This document shows positions 1-6,638 of a DNA stretch of 9,072 bases, piece after piece. Source of the stretch: Bacillota bacterium. GTDB taxonomy: Bacteria; Bacillota; Sulfobacillia; Thermaerobacterales; Thermaerobacteraceae. The position numbers and the translations under genes are program-made. Position 1 is the first letter of the stretch. Every line of letters starts with the position of its first letter. A model generated the notes under the pieces. It was not told where the DNA came from and ran no database searches. It worked only from the letters and a program-made list of their open reading frames with translations. The stretch is from contig QGUQ01000053.1 of assembly GCA_003242195.1 (NCBI GenBank), positions 1 to 9,072 on the forward strand, read 5' to 3'.

Positions 1-493
1 CGGGGTGGACGCCGCCGATGGCGAGGACGGGGATCCCGGCGGCCCGGACGACCCGGGCCAGGGCCTCGACCCCCGCGGCCGGGCGGCCGGGGTGGGAGCG
101 GGTGGGGAAGACGCTCCCAAAGGTGACATAGTCCGCTCCCTCACGGGCCGCGGCCACGGCCTCCTCCACGGAATGCACGGAGGCCCCCACCAGCAGGCCC
201 GGTGGGACGAGGCGCCGGGCCTCCCCCACGGGGAGGCTCTTCTTGGCTAGGTGCACCCCGTCGCAGCCCGCGGCCAGGGCCACGTCCACCCGGTCGTTGA
301 CGAGGAGACCGGCTTCCCGCTCCTGGCAGAGGGGCTGCAACCGGCGGGCCAGGGCGAAGAGCTCACCCGCGGCCGCCGACTTGTCCCGCAACTGCACCCA
401 GTCCACTCCGCCCGCCAGGGCTGCCGCCACGGCAGGTACGAGGTCGGGTGCGGTACCCCGGTCCGTGATCAAGTGCAAGACCGCCCGCGCCAA
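1..493 (-). CDS. tenI: ThiE/TenI-family thiamine biosynthesis protein, probably thiazole tautomerase TenI (3' end beyond window)
   Basis: The 164 visible residues form a TIM-barrel protein of the ThiE/TenI family: LHLITDRG at 6-13, QLRDK at 34-38, LLVNDRVD at 63-70, SVHSVEEA at 105-112, GSVFPTRSHPG at 126-136 and the phosphate-loop motif AIGG at 158-161. ThiE joins HMP-PP and thiazole phosphate to make thiamine phosphate; TenI tautomerises the thiazole carboxylate phosphate. Two positions that are Asp and Lys in ThiE (the VHLGQxD and PTxTK motifs) are Ser (HLAKKSLP) and His (TRSHPG) here, so I favour TenI. The family is certain, the choice within it is not. I chose the TTG at 493-491 because GGGAGGGGG lies about 5-7 bases upstream. 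An in-frame ATG at 508-506 has a weaker site and would add five residues. The C-terminus lies outside the window. The gene diverges from glcD, with no other thiamine gene in view. Confidence 0.85.
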   Translation of the reverse strand, partial: MARAVLHLITDRGTAPDLVPAVAAALAGGVDWVQLRDKSAAAGELFALARRLQPLCQEREAGLLVNDRVDVALAAGCDGVHLAKKSLPVGEARRLVPPGLLVGASVHSVEEAVAAAREGADYVTFGSVFPTRSHPGRPAAGVEALARVVRAAGIPVLAIGGVHP

Positions 494-520
494 CGTTCCC
501 CCTCCCATAAGCCTCGGGTG

Positions 521-555
521 CGGCGGGCACCGCCCGTGGTGCGGCGGTGCCGCCG
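521..555 (-). promoter_or_regulatory. Strong hairpin in the tenI 5' leader
   Basis: GGCACCGCC at 526-534 pairs perfectly with GGCGGTGCC at 543-551 around an 8-base loop. Four further pairs (521-524 with 552-555) extend the stem past a bulged G at 525. On the minus strand it lies about 20 bases before the tenI ribosome-binding site, so it could affect translation or act as an attenuator. No T-tract follows on either strand, so it is not a classical terminator. The function is inferred. Confidence 0.4.
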
Positions 556-574
556 GCGCCCTTGGAAAGCAAGC

Positions 575-596
575 GCCCGGCCCCTCGGGGCCGGGC
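575..596 (-). terminator. GC-rich hairpin in the tenI leader, terminator- or attenuator-like
   Basis: GCCCGGCCCC (575-584) and GGGGCCGGGC (587-596) are perfect reverse complements separated by TC, giving at least nine pairs with a CTCG loop. Read on the minus strand, the stem is followed by GCTTGCTTTCC, a loosely T-rich tract. It could therefore act as a weak terminator or attenuator ahead of tenI. The plus side lacks any T-tract. The structure is certain, the role is inferred. Confidence 0.35.
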
Positions 597-720
597 GGCA
601 GCCCAATCCGCTACCGCGAGCCGCGGCCTCGGTTTCGTGCCAGCGCGACGCCGGCGGCATGTGGGCTGCTGTCTTACCCCCTTTCTTACTTCGCCTGGGG
701 GCGCGTTCCTTGTTCGCCCG

Positions 721-730
721 CGGTCGACCG
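721..730. promoter_or_regulatory. 10-bp perfect palindrome, possible operator
   Basis: CGGTCGACCG is a perfect palindrome about 60 bases upstream of the possible glcD -10 box. Palindromes in this position can be operators for dimeric regulators, such as the GntR-family regulators that often control glycolate or lactate genes. No regulator gene is in the window, and such palindromes arise by chance in GC-rich DNA, so this is only a candidate. Confidence 0.2.
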
Positions 731-790
731 ACTTCACTCGCCTTCTCTCGCTGGCCTGGAGAAACCAGGAAATGGGCGGGCGACGATGAA

Positions 791-796
791 TAGAAT
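791..796 (+). promoter_or_regulatory. Candidate -10 box for the glc operon
   Basis: TAGAAT matches the sigma-70/sigma-A -10 consensus TATAAT at five of six positions, and a TG lies two bases upstream (787-788). It sits in the only clearly AT-rich patch of the intergenic region and would give a leader of about 30 bases before glcD. No good TTGACA-like -35 is seen around 768-774; that stretch instead overlaps the small CCTGG/CCAGG hairpin at 755-769. This may mean an activator-dependent promoter, or that the box is fortuitous. Confidence 0.35.
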
Positions 797-832
797 CCTC
801 TCAAAACATCCTCCCGATGAGCGAAAAGGGGG

Positions 833-2320
833 ATGGCCGTGCACGGGGTGTCGCTCCTTACCGCGAACCGGCCCGACACGGACGGGACCGCCCATCCGTC
901 GGCGGCCGGGACCGGGCGGGCCGGGGAAGAGCCGCAAGGGGCCGCTCGCCAGGAGTTTCTGCGGCGCTTGGGAGAGATCTACCCGGCGGGAGCCATCCAC
1001 ACGGATCCCGCCCAGCTGTCCACCTACGAGTGCGACGGGCTGACCGTCTTCCGCGCCCGGCCGCTGGCGGTCGTCCTGCCGCGGGAGCCGGAGCAGGTGG
1101 CGGCCACGCTCCGCCTTTGCACCGAATATGGCGTGCCCTTCGTCGCCCGGGGCAGCGGGACCAGCCTGTCCGGCGGTTCGGTGCCCGTGCCGGGCGGGAT
1201 CGTGATTGCCCTCAACCGGATGAACCGGATCCTCTCCATCGACCCCGACAACCGGCTGGCGGTGGTGCAGCCCGGGGTGATCAACGCCGCCGTCAGCCGG
1301 GCGGCGTCACGCTACGGCCTCTATTACGCGCCGGACCCCTCCAGCCAGGTGATTTGCACCATCGGCGGCAACGTGGCCTTCAACTCGGGGGGCGCCCACT
1401 GCCTGAAGTACGGCATGACCGCCAATCACGTGCTGGGGATGAAGGTGGTGCTACCGGACGGGGAACTGGTGGAGCTGGGCGGTGACAGCCTGGACGTGGC
1501 CGGCCCCGACCTGCCGGGCCTGTTCGTCGGGGCGGAGGGCCAGTTCGGCGTCGTCGTGGAGGTCACCCTGCGGCTGCTCCCCCGGCCGGAGGAGGTCCGG
1601 ACCCTGCTGGCCGCCTACGATCGCCTGGACCAGGCGGGGGAAGCCGTCAGCGCCATCGTGGCCGCGGGAATCCTCCCGGCGGCCATGGAGATCATGGACC
1701 GCCTGGCCATCGACGCAGCGGAGGCGGCCGTGGGCGCGGGGTATCCCCGGGATGCCGGGGCCGTGCTCATCGTCGAGCTGGACGGGCCCAGGGACGAGGT
1801 TCAGGCCGACTTCGAGCGCCTGCTGGCGGTGGTCCGGGGCTCAGGCCCGCTGGAGGTCCGTCTGGCCCGGGACGACGGCGAGCGCCTGCGCCTCTGGAAG
1901 GGTCGCAAGAGCGCCTTCTCTGCCGTGGGCCACATCAGCCTGGGTTACCTCGTCCAGGACGGCGTGGTCCCCCGCACCCGCCTGGGCGAGGCGCTGGCCC
2001 GGATCGAGAGGCTGGCGGCGGAGCACGGCTTCCGGGTGGCCAACGTGTTCCACGCTGGCGACGGCAACCTGCACCCCCTGATCCTGTTCGACGACCGCGC
2101 GCCCGACACCGTGGAGCGGGCCGAGCGGCTGGCCGCGGCCATCATCGACATGTGCATCGAGCTGGGCGGCTCCATCACGGGCGAGCACGGGGTGGGCCTG
2201 GAAAAGAGGCGCTTCCTGGCCCGGATGTTCGATGGCGACAGCCTGGCCGTCATGCGGGCGTTGCGGCGGGCCTTCGACCCGCGGGAACTGGCGAACCCCG
2301 GCAAGATGTTCCCCGACTGA
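833..2320 (+). CDS. glcD: Glycolate oxidase catalytic FAD subunit GlcD
   Basis: GlcD is the FAD-containing catalytic subunit of membrane-associated glycolate oxidase. It oxidises glycolate (often D-lactate too) to the 2-oxo acid and passes electrons to GlcE/GlcF and quinone. The 495-residue product has a PCMH-type FAD-binding domain (about 75-250; nucleotide loop ARGSGTSLSGGSVP at 105-118, APDPSSQ at 166-172, HCLKYG at 189-194) and an FAD-oxidase C-terminal domain with HAGDGNLHPLILFD at 407-420 and the metal/substrate motif TGEHGVGLEK at 449-458. YECDGL (65-70) and HCLKYG are typical of GlcD proper. Length fits the E. coli protein (about 499). Residues 1-40 are poorly conserved and low in complexity. 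ATG 833 abuts the purine tract AAAAGGGGG, so GTG 839 (six bases after it) may be the true start. It opens the glcDEF operon. Confidence 0.93.
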   Translation: MAVHGVSLLTANRPDTDGTAHPSAAGTGRAGEEPQGAARQEFLRRLGEIYPAGAIHTDPAQLSTYECDGLTVFRARPLAVVLPREPEQVAATLRLCTEYGVPFVARGSGTSLSGGSVPVPGGIVIALNRMNRILSIDPDNRLAVVQPGVINAAVSRAASRYGLYYAPDPSSQVICTIGGNVAFNSGGAHCLKYGMTANHVLGMKVVLPDGELVELGGDSLDVAGPDLPGLFVGAEGQFGVVVEVTLRLLPRPEEVRTLLAAYDRLDQAGEAVSAIVAAGILPAAMEIMDRLAIDAAEAAVGAGYPRDAGAVLIVELDGPRDEVQADFERLLAVVRGSGPLEVRLARDDGERLRLWKGRKSAFSAVGHISLGYLVQDGVVPRTRLGEALARIERLAAEHGFRVANVFHAGDGNLHPLILFDDRAPDTVERAERLAAAIIDMCIELGGSITGEHGVGLEKRRFLARMFDGDSLAVMRALRRAFDPRELANPGKMFPD

Positions 2321-2408
2321 CCGTCCCGGGGGCCGGTTGCGGCCGGACCGGGCCCGTAGCCAGTGGCACCGCTGTGGGAAGCGGCGGAGAAGCGGGTGGG
2401 AGGGGTTC

Positions 2409-3569
2409 ATGGGAGCCATGAGCGGAGGGATGCGGGAGCGGGTGGTGCGCCCGTCGTCCACCGAGGAGGTGCAGCAGGCCGTCCGCGAGGTTCCCCGGCT
2501 CATCCCCCGGGGCGGCGGCACCAAGTGGGGAACGGCGGGCCTGCCCGAAGAAGACGACCTGGTCGTGCTGGACACCACAGGCCTGACCGGCATCGTCGAG
2601 TACGATCCCGCCGAGTTCACGGTGACCGCCCGGGCGGGCACCCGGCTGGCGGACTTGGAGCGCCTGCTGGCGGACCACGATCAGTACCTGCCCTTCGACC
2701 CCCTGCTGGTCGACGCCGGTGCCACCCTGGGGGGCACGGTCGCCACCGGGGTCTCGGGCGCCTGCCGCCTACGGTTCGGGGGCGTGCGGGACTTCGTGCT
2801 GGGCCTTACCTTCGTGGACGGCAACGGCCGGGTCGCCAGGGGAGGAGGCCGGGTGGTGAAGAACGCCGCCGGCTACGACTTGCCCAAGCTCTTCTGCGGC
2901 AGCCAGGGCCGGTTCGGCGTCATCACCGAGCTGACCCTCAAGGTTTTCCCGCGCCCGCAGGCCTTCGGAACCATCTGCTTCCCCTTCGACGGGGTGGGGG
3001 AGGCGGCCGCCGCCGTGCGGTCCCTCTTCCGCTCGCCCTTGGAACCCCACGCTCTGGAGCTGGCCGGACCCGGGGTCGACGGCCCCCACTATACCCTGTT
3101 CGTCCGGATCGGCGGGCCGGCGGCGTCGCTGGCCGCCTGGCTCGATCGGGTGGAGGGCGTCGTCGGCCGGCGCGGCCGGCGCTTACCTGCGGGCAGCGAG
3201 GAAGAAGCCACCCTCTGGCGCCGCTTCCGGGAGCTGGAGTGGGCCGCGGGCGGGGTGGCGCTGCTGCGGCTCTATGCCCGGCCCACCTCCATCGAGGTCC
3301 TGGACCGGTTGCTGGCTCGGTACGAAGCCATGCGCGTCTTCAGCCAGGCCGGCAGCGCCGCCTGGGCCCTTTTCCCCGACGAGCCGGACTGGGAGTCCTT
3401 GGCCGCCGCCCTGGCCGCGGCGGGCGCCAGCGCTCTCTGCTGGCGTGGCGGGCCCCCCGGCATCACCCACCTGGTGCCGCCGGCGGGGGTCCGGATCGCC
3501 CGGGCGGTGAAAGGGGTGTTCGACCCCGAAGGGCGATTCCCGCCCTTGGGCTGGAAGGGGCCGGCGTGA
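2409..3569 (+). CDS. glcE: Glycolate oxidase FAD-binding subunit GlcE
   Basis: GlcE is the second FAD-domain subunit of the glycolate oxidase complex and is needed for activity together with GlcD and GlcF. The 386-residue product has the shortened PCMH fold: nucleotide loop PRGGGTKWG at 33-41, LGGTVATGVSG at 107-117, GGRVVKNAAGYDLPKLFCGS at 146-165 and FGVITELTLKVFPRP at 169-183. It lacks the GEHGVG metal motif of GlcD, as GlcE proteins do. It is slightly longer than the E. coli protein (about 350). The start ATG at 2409 follows GGTGGGAGGGG closely; nearby in-frame ATGs at 2418 and 2430 are possible. The frame stays open upstream to 2232, but that part overlaps glcD and reads as a shadow. The 88-base gap after glcD shows no terminator. 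Confidence 0.9.
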   Translation: MGAMSGGMRERVVRPSSTEEVQQAVREVPRLIPRGGGTKWGTAGLPEEDDLVVLDTTGLTGIVEYDPAEFTVTARAGTRLADLERLLADHDQYLPFDPLLVDAGATLGGTVATGVSGACRLRFGGVRDFVLGLTFVDGNGRVARGGGRVVKNAAGYDLPKLFCGSQGRFGVITELTLKVFPRPQAFGTICFPFDGVGEAAAAVRSLFRSPLEPHALELAGPGVDGPHYTLFVRIGGPAASLAAWLDRVEGVVGRRGRRLPAGSEEEATLWRRFRELEWAAGGVALLRLYARPTSIEVLDRLLARYEAMRVFSQAGSAAWALFPDEPDWESLAAALAAAGASALCWRGGPPGITHLVPPAGVRIARAVKGVFDPEGRFPPLGWKGPA

Positions 3570-3678
3570 CCGGCGCGCCCCCGGGTTGGGCAAGGCGCGG
3601 CCTGACGGGGCGCCGCGTCCGACGTGGGGAGAGACGGTCTGGACAGGCGCGATGCGCAAGGCAGGTGAGAACGAGACC

Positions 3679-4968
3679 ATGCAGCACCGAATTCCGGTGG
3701 AGGAACTGGGCCCGGCGGGACCGGGGATGGCCGCGGCCATCGAGGCCTGCGTCCACTGCGGGTTCTGCCTGGGCACGTGTCCCACGTACCTCGTCCTGGG
3801 AGAGGAGATGGACTCACCCCGCGGGCGGATCTACCTGATGAAGCAGGTCTTGGAGGGCGAGCTGCCCCTGTCGGGCGCCGTCGCCGAGCACCTGGACCGC
3901 TGTCTCGGCTGCCTGGCCTGCGTGACCGCCTGTCCCTCGGGCGTGCGTTACGGGGAACTGCTGACCCCCATCCGGGCCAGGCGGGAGCGGGAAGCCCCGC
4001 GACCGGCCCTGGCTCGCTGGGTACGGGCGGCCCTGCTGGCGACCCTGCCCTACCCGCGGCGCTTCCGCCTGGCCGCCCGGCTGGGGGCCATCGCCCGCCG
4101 GCTGCCGGTGCCTCGGTGGGTGCCACTGCCCCTGCGGGCCATGCTGGAGCTGGTGCCGGAGAGCCTGCCGCCGGCTCGACCACTGCCGGCGCACATCCCC
4201 GCCCAGGGCCGGCGAAGGGCCCGGGTGGCGTTGCTCACCGGGTGCGTTCAGCAGGTGCTGAGGCCGGAGATCAATCACGCCACCGCCCGGGTGCTGGCCG
4301 CCAACGGGGTGGAGGTGCTGGTGCCTCCTGGCCAGGGGTGTTGCGGGGCGCTGGCCTTGCACGCTGGCGCCGAAGAGCAGGCCCGGGACCAGGCTGCCCG
4401 CACGCTCGAGGCGTTCGCCTCCCTGGACGTGGACGCCATCGTGGTCAACGCCGCCGGCTGCGGATCCGCCATGAAGGAATACCATCACGTCTTTGCCGGC
4501 TCGCCCCATGAGAAGAGGGCCCGCGCCCTGGCGGACCGGGTGCGGGATGTCAGCGAGTTCCTGGCCGAGCTGGGGCCGCTGCCGCCGGGTCCCCTGTCCC
4601 GGCCGGCGCGGGTCGCCTACCACGACGCCTGCCACCTGGCCCACGGGCAGGGCGTGCGCGAGGCCCCGCGGCATCTCCTCGGTGCCATCCCCAACGTGGA
4701 CCTGGTCGAACTGGACGAACCGGACCTCTGTTGCGGCTCGGCGGGCATCTACAACATCGAGCAGCCCGAGGTGGCCCGGCAGCTGCAGGAGAGGAAGGTT
4801 GAGAGCATCCTGGCCAGCGGTGCGTCCATCGTGGCGACCGGCAACATCGGCTGTCTGGTGCAGGTCGCCGCCGGGCTCAGGCGGCGCGGGGCGCCGGTCC
4901 GGGTGATGCACACGATGGAGCTGCTGGCCGAGGCCTACGCGACCGGGGCGGCGCGGGCGGCGGGCTGA
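3679..4968 (+). CDS. glcF: Glycolate oxidase iron-sulfur subunit GlcF
   Basis: GlcF carries electrons from the flavin subunits to the membrane quinone pool. The 429-residue product has two [4Fe-4S] ferredoxin motifs, C24-x2-C27-x2-C30-x3-C34-P (CVHCGFCLGTCP) and C75-x2-C78-x2-C81-x3-C85-P (CLGCLACVTACP). Two cysteine-rich CCG domains follow: LLTGC at 185-189 with GCCGALALHAG at 220-230 and AAGCGS at 258-263, then DACHL at 316-320 with CCGSAGIYN at 351-359 and NIGC at 389-392. Starting at ATG 3679 puts the first cluster at residue 24, as in E. coli GlcF, and AGGTGAG lies about 10 bases upstream. ATG 3652 and TTG 3586 are in frame but add an unconserved leader. No helix is obvious, so membrane association is probably peripheral. 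No terminator is seen in the 109-base gap after glcE. Confidence 0.93.
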   Translation: MQHRIPVEELGPAGPGMAAAIEACVHCGFCLGTCPTYLVLGEEMDSPRGRIYLMKQVLEGELPLSGAVAEHLDRCLGCLACVTACPSGVRYGELLTPIRARREREAPRPALARWVRAALLATLPYPRRFRLAARLGAIARRLPVPRWVPLPLRAMLELVPESLPPARPLPAHIPAQGRRRARVALLTGCVQQVLRPEINHATARVLAANGVEVLVPPGQGCCGALALHAGAEEQARDQAARTLEAFASLDVDAIVVNAAGCGSAMKEYHHVFAGSPHEKRARALADRVRDVSEFLAELGPLPPGPLSRPARVAYHDACHLAHGQGVREAPRHLLGAIPNVDLVELDEPDLCCGSAGIYNIEQPEVARQLQERKVESILASGASIVATGNIGCLVQVAAGLRRRGAPVRVMHTMELLAEAYATGAARAAG

Positions 4969-5015
4969 GCGAGGCGCTGGCGGGATCGCCGGGTCGATCG
5001 CGGAGGTGAAGGGGT

Positions 5016-6416
5016 GTGGGCTCCTACGGACCGGCCACGTGGATCGGCGAGCTGCGGCGGCTGCTGGGAGACGACCGCAAGGTGAGCACGGGCACCGCCA
5101 TGCGGGAGAACCACAGCCATGACTTCAGCTATCACGCTCCGCGGCTGCCCGATGCCGTGGTCTTCCCGGAAAGCACGGAAGAGGTCAGTGCCGTCCTGCG
5201 CTTCGCCAACCAGCGGCGGATCCCGGTGGTTCCCTTCGGCGCCGGAAGCAGTCTGGAGGGGCACGTGGTGCCGGTGGCCGGCGGCATCAGCCTGGACCTC
5301 ACCCGCATGGATCAGATCGTGGAGGTCCGGCCGGACGACTTCCTCGTTCGCGTACAGGCGGGCGTCACCCGCTCGCGCCTGAACCGGCGGCTTGCCCAGG
5401 AGGGCCTGTTCTTCCCGGTGGATCCGGGTGCCGACGCCACCATCGGCGGCATGGTGGCCACCAACGCCAGCGGCACCAACGCGGTCCGTTACGGGGCGAT
5501 GAAACACCAGGTGCTGGGTCTGGAAGTGGTGCTGGCGGACGGGCGCATCATCCGGACCGGGAGCCGGGCCGTCAAGACATCTGCCGGTTACAACCTCACC
5601 GGCCTGTTCGTCGGTTCCGAGGGAACCCTGGGCGTCATCACCGAGGCCACGCTGCGGGTGTACCCGATGCCCGAGCACGTGGTGGCGGCGCGGGCGGCCT
5701 TCCCGACGGTGGAGGCGGCGGCCCGCGTGGCCGTCGGACTGATCCGCGCCGGGGTGCCGGTGGCCCGCGTGGAGTTGGTGGATGAGGCCACCATCCGGGC
5801 GGTGAACGCCTACAAGAAGACCGCCTACCCGGAGCGGCCCACGCTCTTTCTGGAGTTCAGCGGTGACGAGGCCTCCGTCCGGGCCGAGGTGGCCTTCGCC
5901 CGCGACCTTGCCGCCCTGGAGGAGTGCCTCGGCTTCGAGTACGAGAGCGATCCGGCGGCTCGGGAGAAGCTCTGGGAGGCCCGGCACCACGCGGCACTGG
6001 CCATCGCCGCGGCGGCCCCCGGCAAGAAGATGATGGTCACCGACGTCTGCGTGCCCCTCTCCCACCTGCCCGACGCCATCCGCCACGCCCGCCGCACGGC
6101 GGAAGAACACGGCATCTACGCCGCCATCCTGGGCCACGTGGGGGACGGCAACTACCACGCTGCCTTCATGGTGGATCCCTGCGATCCCGAGGACGTCGCC
6201 CGGGCGGAGCGGGTCAATGCCGCCATCGTGCAGTACGCCCTGGCCCGGGGTGGCACGTGCACCGGCGAGCACGGGGTCGGGGTGGGTAAGAAGCGCTACC
6301 TGGCCGCCGAGCACGGCGGCGCCCTCGAGCTGATGCGGGCCATCAAGGGCGTCCTGGATCCCAACGGCATCCTCAATCCCGGCAAGGTCGTCGATCCGTT
6401 TCCTGCCGGGCCGTAA
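5016..6416 (+). CDS. FAD-linked D-2-hydroxyacid oxidase, D-lactate dehydrogenase (cytochrome)-like
   Basis: This 466-residue flavoprotein is a second member of the GlcD/VAO family but a different branch. It lacks GlcD's YECDGL and HCLKYG motifs and instead shows signatures of the LDHD/Dld1-type D-lactate dehydrogenases: PFGAGSSLEGHVVP at 73-86, ATNASGTNAVRYG at 148-160, KTSAGYNLTGLFVGSEGTLG at 187-206, GHVGDGNYH at 373-381 and GTCTGEHGVGVGKKRYL at 413-429, the last two being the metal and substrate motifs of the C-terminal domain. The likely reaction is D-lactate to pyruvate, with electrons leaving through a cytochrome, ETF or possibly GlcF. The start is GTG 5016, six bases after a perfect GGAGGTGA at 5002-5009. 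It follows glcF by 47 bases with no terminator, so probable co-transcription. The substrate could also be glycolate or 2-hydroxyglutarate. Confidence 0.87.
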   Translation: MGSYGPATWIGELRRLLGDDRKVSTGTAMRENHSHDFSYHAPRLPDAVVFPESTEEVSAVLRFANQRRIPVVPFGAGSSLEGHVVPVAGGISLDLTRMDQIVEVRPDDFLVRVQAGVTRSRLNRRLAQEGLFFPVDPGADATIGGMVATNASGTNAVRYGAMKHQVLGLEVVLADGRIIRTGSRAVKTSAGYNLTGLFVGSEGTLGVITEATLRVYPMPEHVVAARAAFPTVEAAARVAVGLIRAGVPVARVELVDEATIRAVNAYKKTAYPERPTLFLEFSGDEASVRAEVAFARDLAALEECLGFEYESDPAAREKLWEARHHAALAIAAAAPGKKMMVTDVCVPLSHLPDAIRHARRTAEEHGIYAAILGHVGDGNYHAAFMVDPCDPEDVARAERVNAAIVQYALARGGTCTGEHGVGVGKKRYLAAEHGGALELMRAIKGVLDPNGILNPGKVVDPFPAGP

Positions 6417-6474
6417 CGGGGGACGGGCACCTCCGGCAGGGCTTGGCCGGTCCCTCGTTACGGCCGGGCAGGAA
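6400..6474 (+). repeat. Long inverted repeat covering the stop codon of the LDHD-like gene
   Basis: Bases 6400-6422 pair with 6452-6474 over 23 positions, with one G-G mismatch (6408/6466) and one G-T pair (6419/6455). The 29-base loop itself contains a CCGGC/GCCGG mini-stem (6433-6437 with 6446-6450). The TAA stop (6414-6416) lies inside the left arm. No T-tract follows, so this is not a classical intrinsic terminator. It could be a processing or stabilising hairpin, a factor-dependent terminator, a polarity element separating the enzyme genes from the transporter gene, or one copy of a REP-like repeat family. Confidence 0.75.
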
Positions 6475-6638
6475 CGGTCCCGTCGAGGCGCCCGCGTGCC
6501 CGAAGGAACAGCGGACCTGCGGGAGCCGGGGCCGGACCCGGCGGGAAGGGGGGAGGCACCAGGGGGCGGAGCCGGGAGATGGTGTGTCCGCCGGGAGCCG
6601 CGGCTGGGAGACCTCGTCACCCGCGGGAGGGGTGTGCA
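6475..6638. other. Intergenic segment upstream of the transporter gene
   Basis: About 160 bases with no supported gene; the open frames here are glycine/arginine/proline-rich shadows. A purine-rich, G-run-rich stretch at 6543-6576 has four or more runs of three or more G. The segment ends in the strong ribosome-binding site GGGAGGGG (6625-6632) of the next gene. No clear -35/-10 pair was found. Confidence 0.5.

Larger units (their letters stand above)
494..832. other. Divergent intergenic region with strong hairpins
   Basis: No convincing gene is visible in these ~340 bases between tenI (leftward) and glcD (rightward). The region holds a 13-bp stem with one bulge (521-555), a 10-base perfect palindrome arm pair (575-584 with 587-596), a long-range 8-bp stem (598-605 with 662-669), a 10-bp palindrome CGGTCGACCG (721-730), a small CCTGG/CCAGG hairpin (755-769) and a relatively AT-rich patch at 786-811. 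Open frames across it are arginine/proline-rich shadows. I looked for TPP riboswitch core motifs (CUGAGA and the second conserved core) on the strand reading into tenI and did not find them. Confidence 0.6.

Noticed and set aside
243..1043. A 266-codon plus-strand frame crossing the tenI gene and the intergenic region.
   Set aside because: Its composition is Arg/Pro/Ser-rich without motifs, and it overlaps the motif-rich tenI frame and the start of glcD.
2353..2400. AGTGGCACCGC between glcD and glcE resembles the T-box antiterminator motif.
   Set aside because: It is internal to an operon, has no specifier domain, no terminator T-tract, and no aminoacyl-tRNA synthetase or amino-acid gene downstream.
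2363..3838. A 491-codon plus-strand frame overlapping glcE and the start of glcF.
   Set aside because: It is a Gly/Arg/Pro-rich shadow in another frame of glcE, which has clear FAD-domain motifs.
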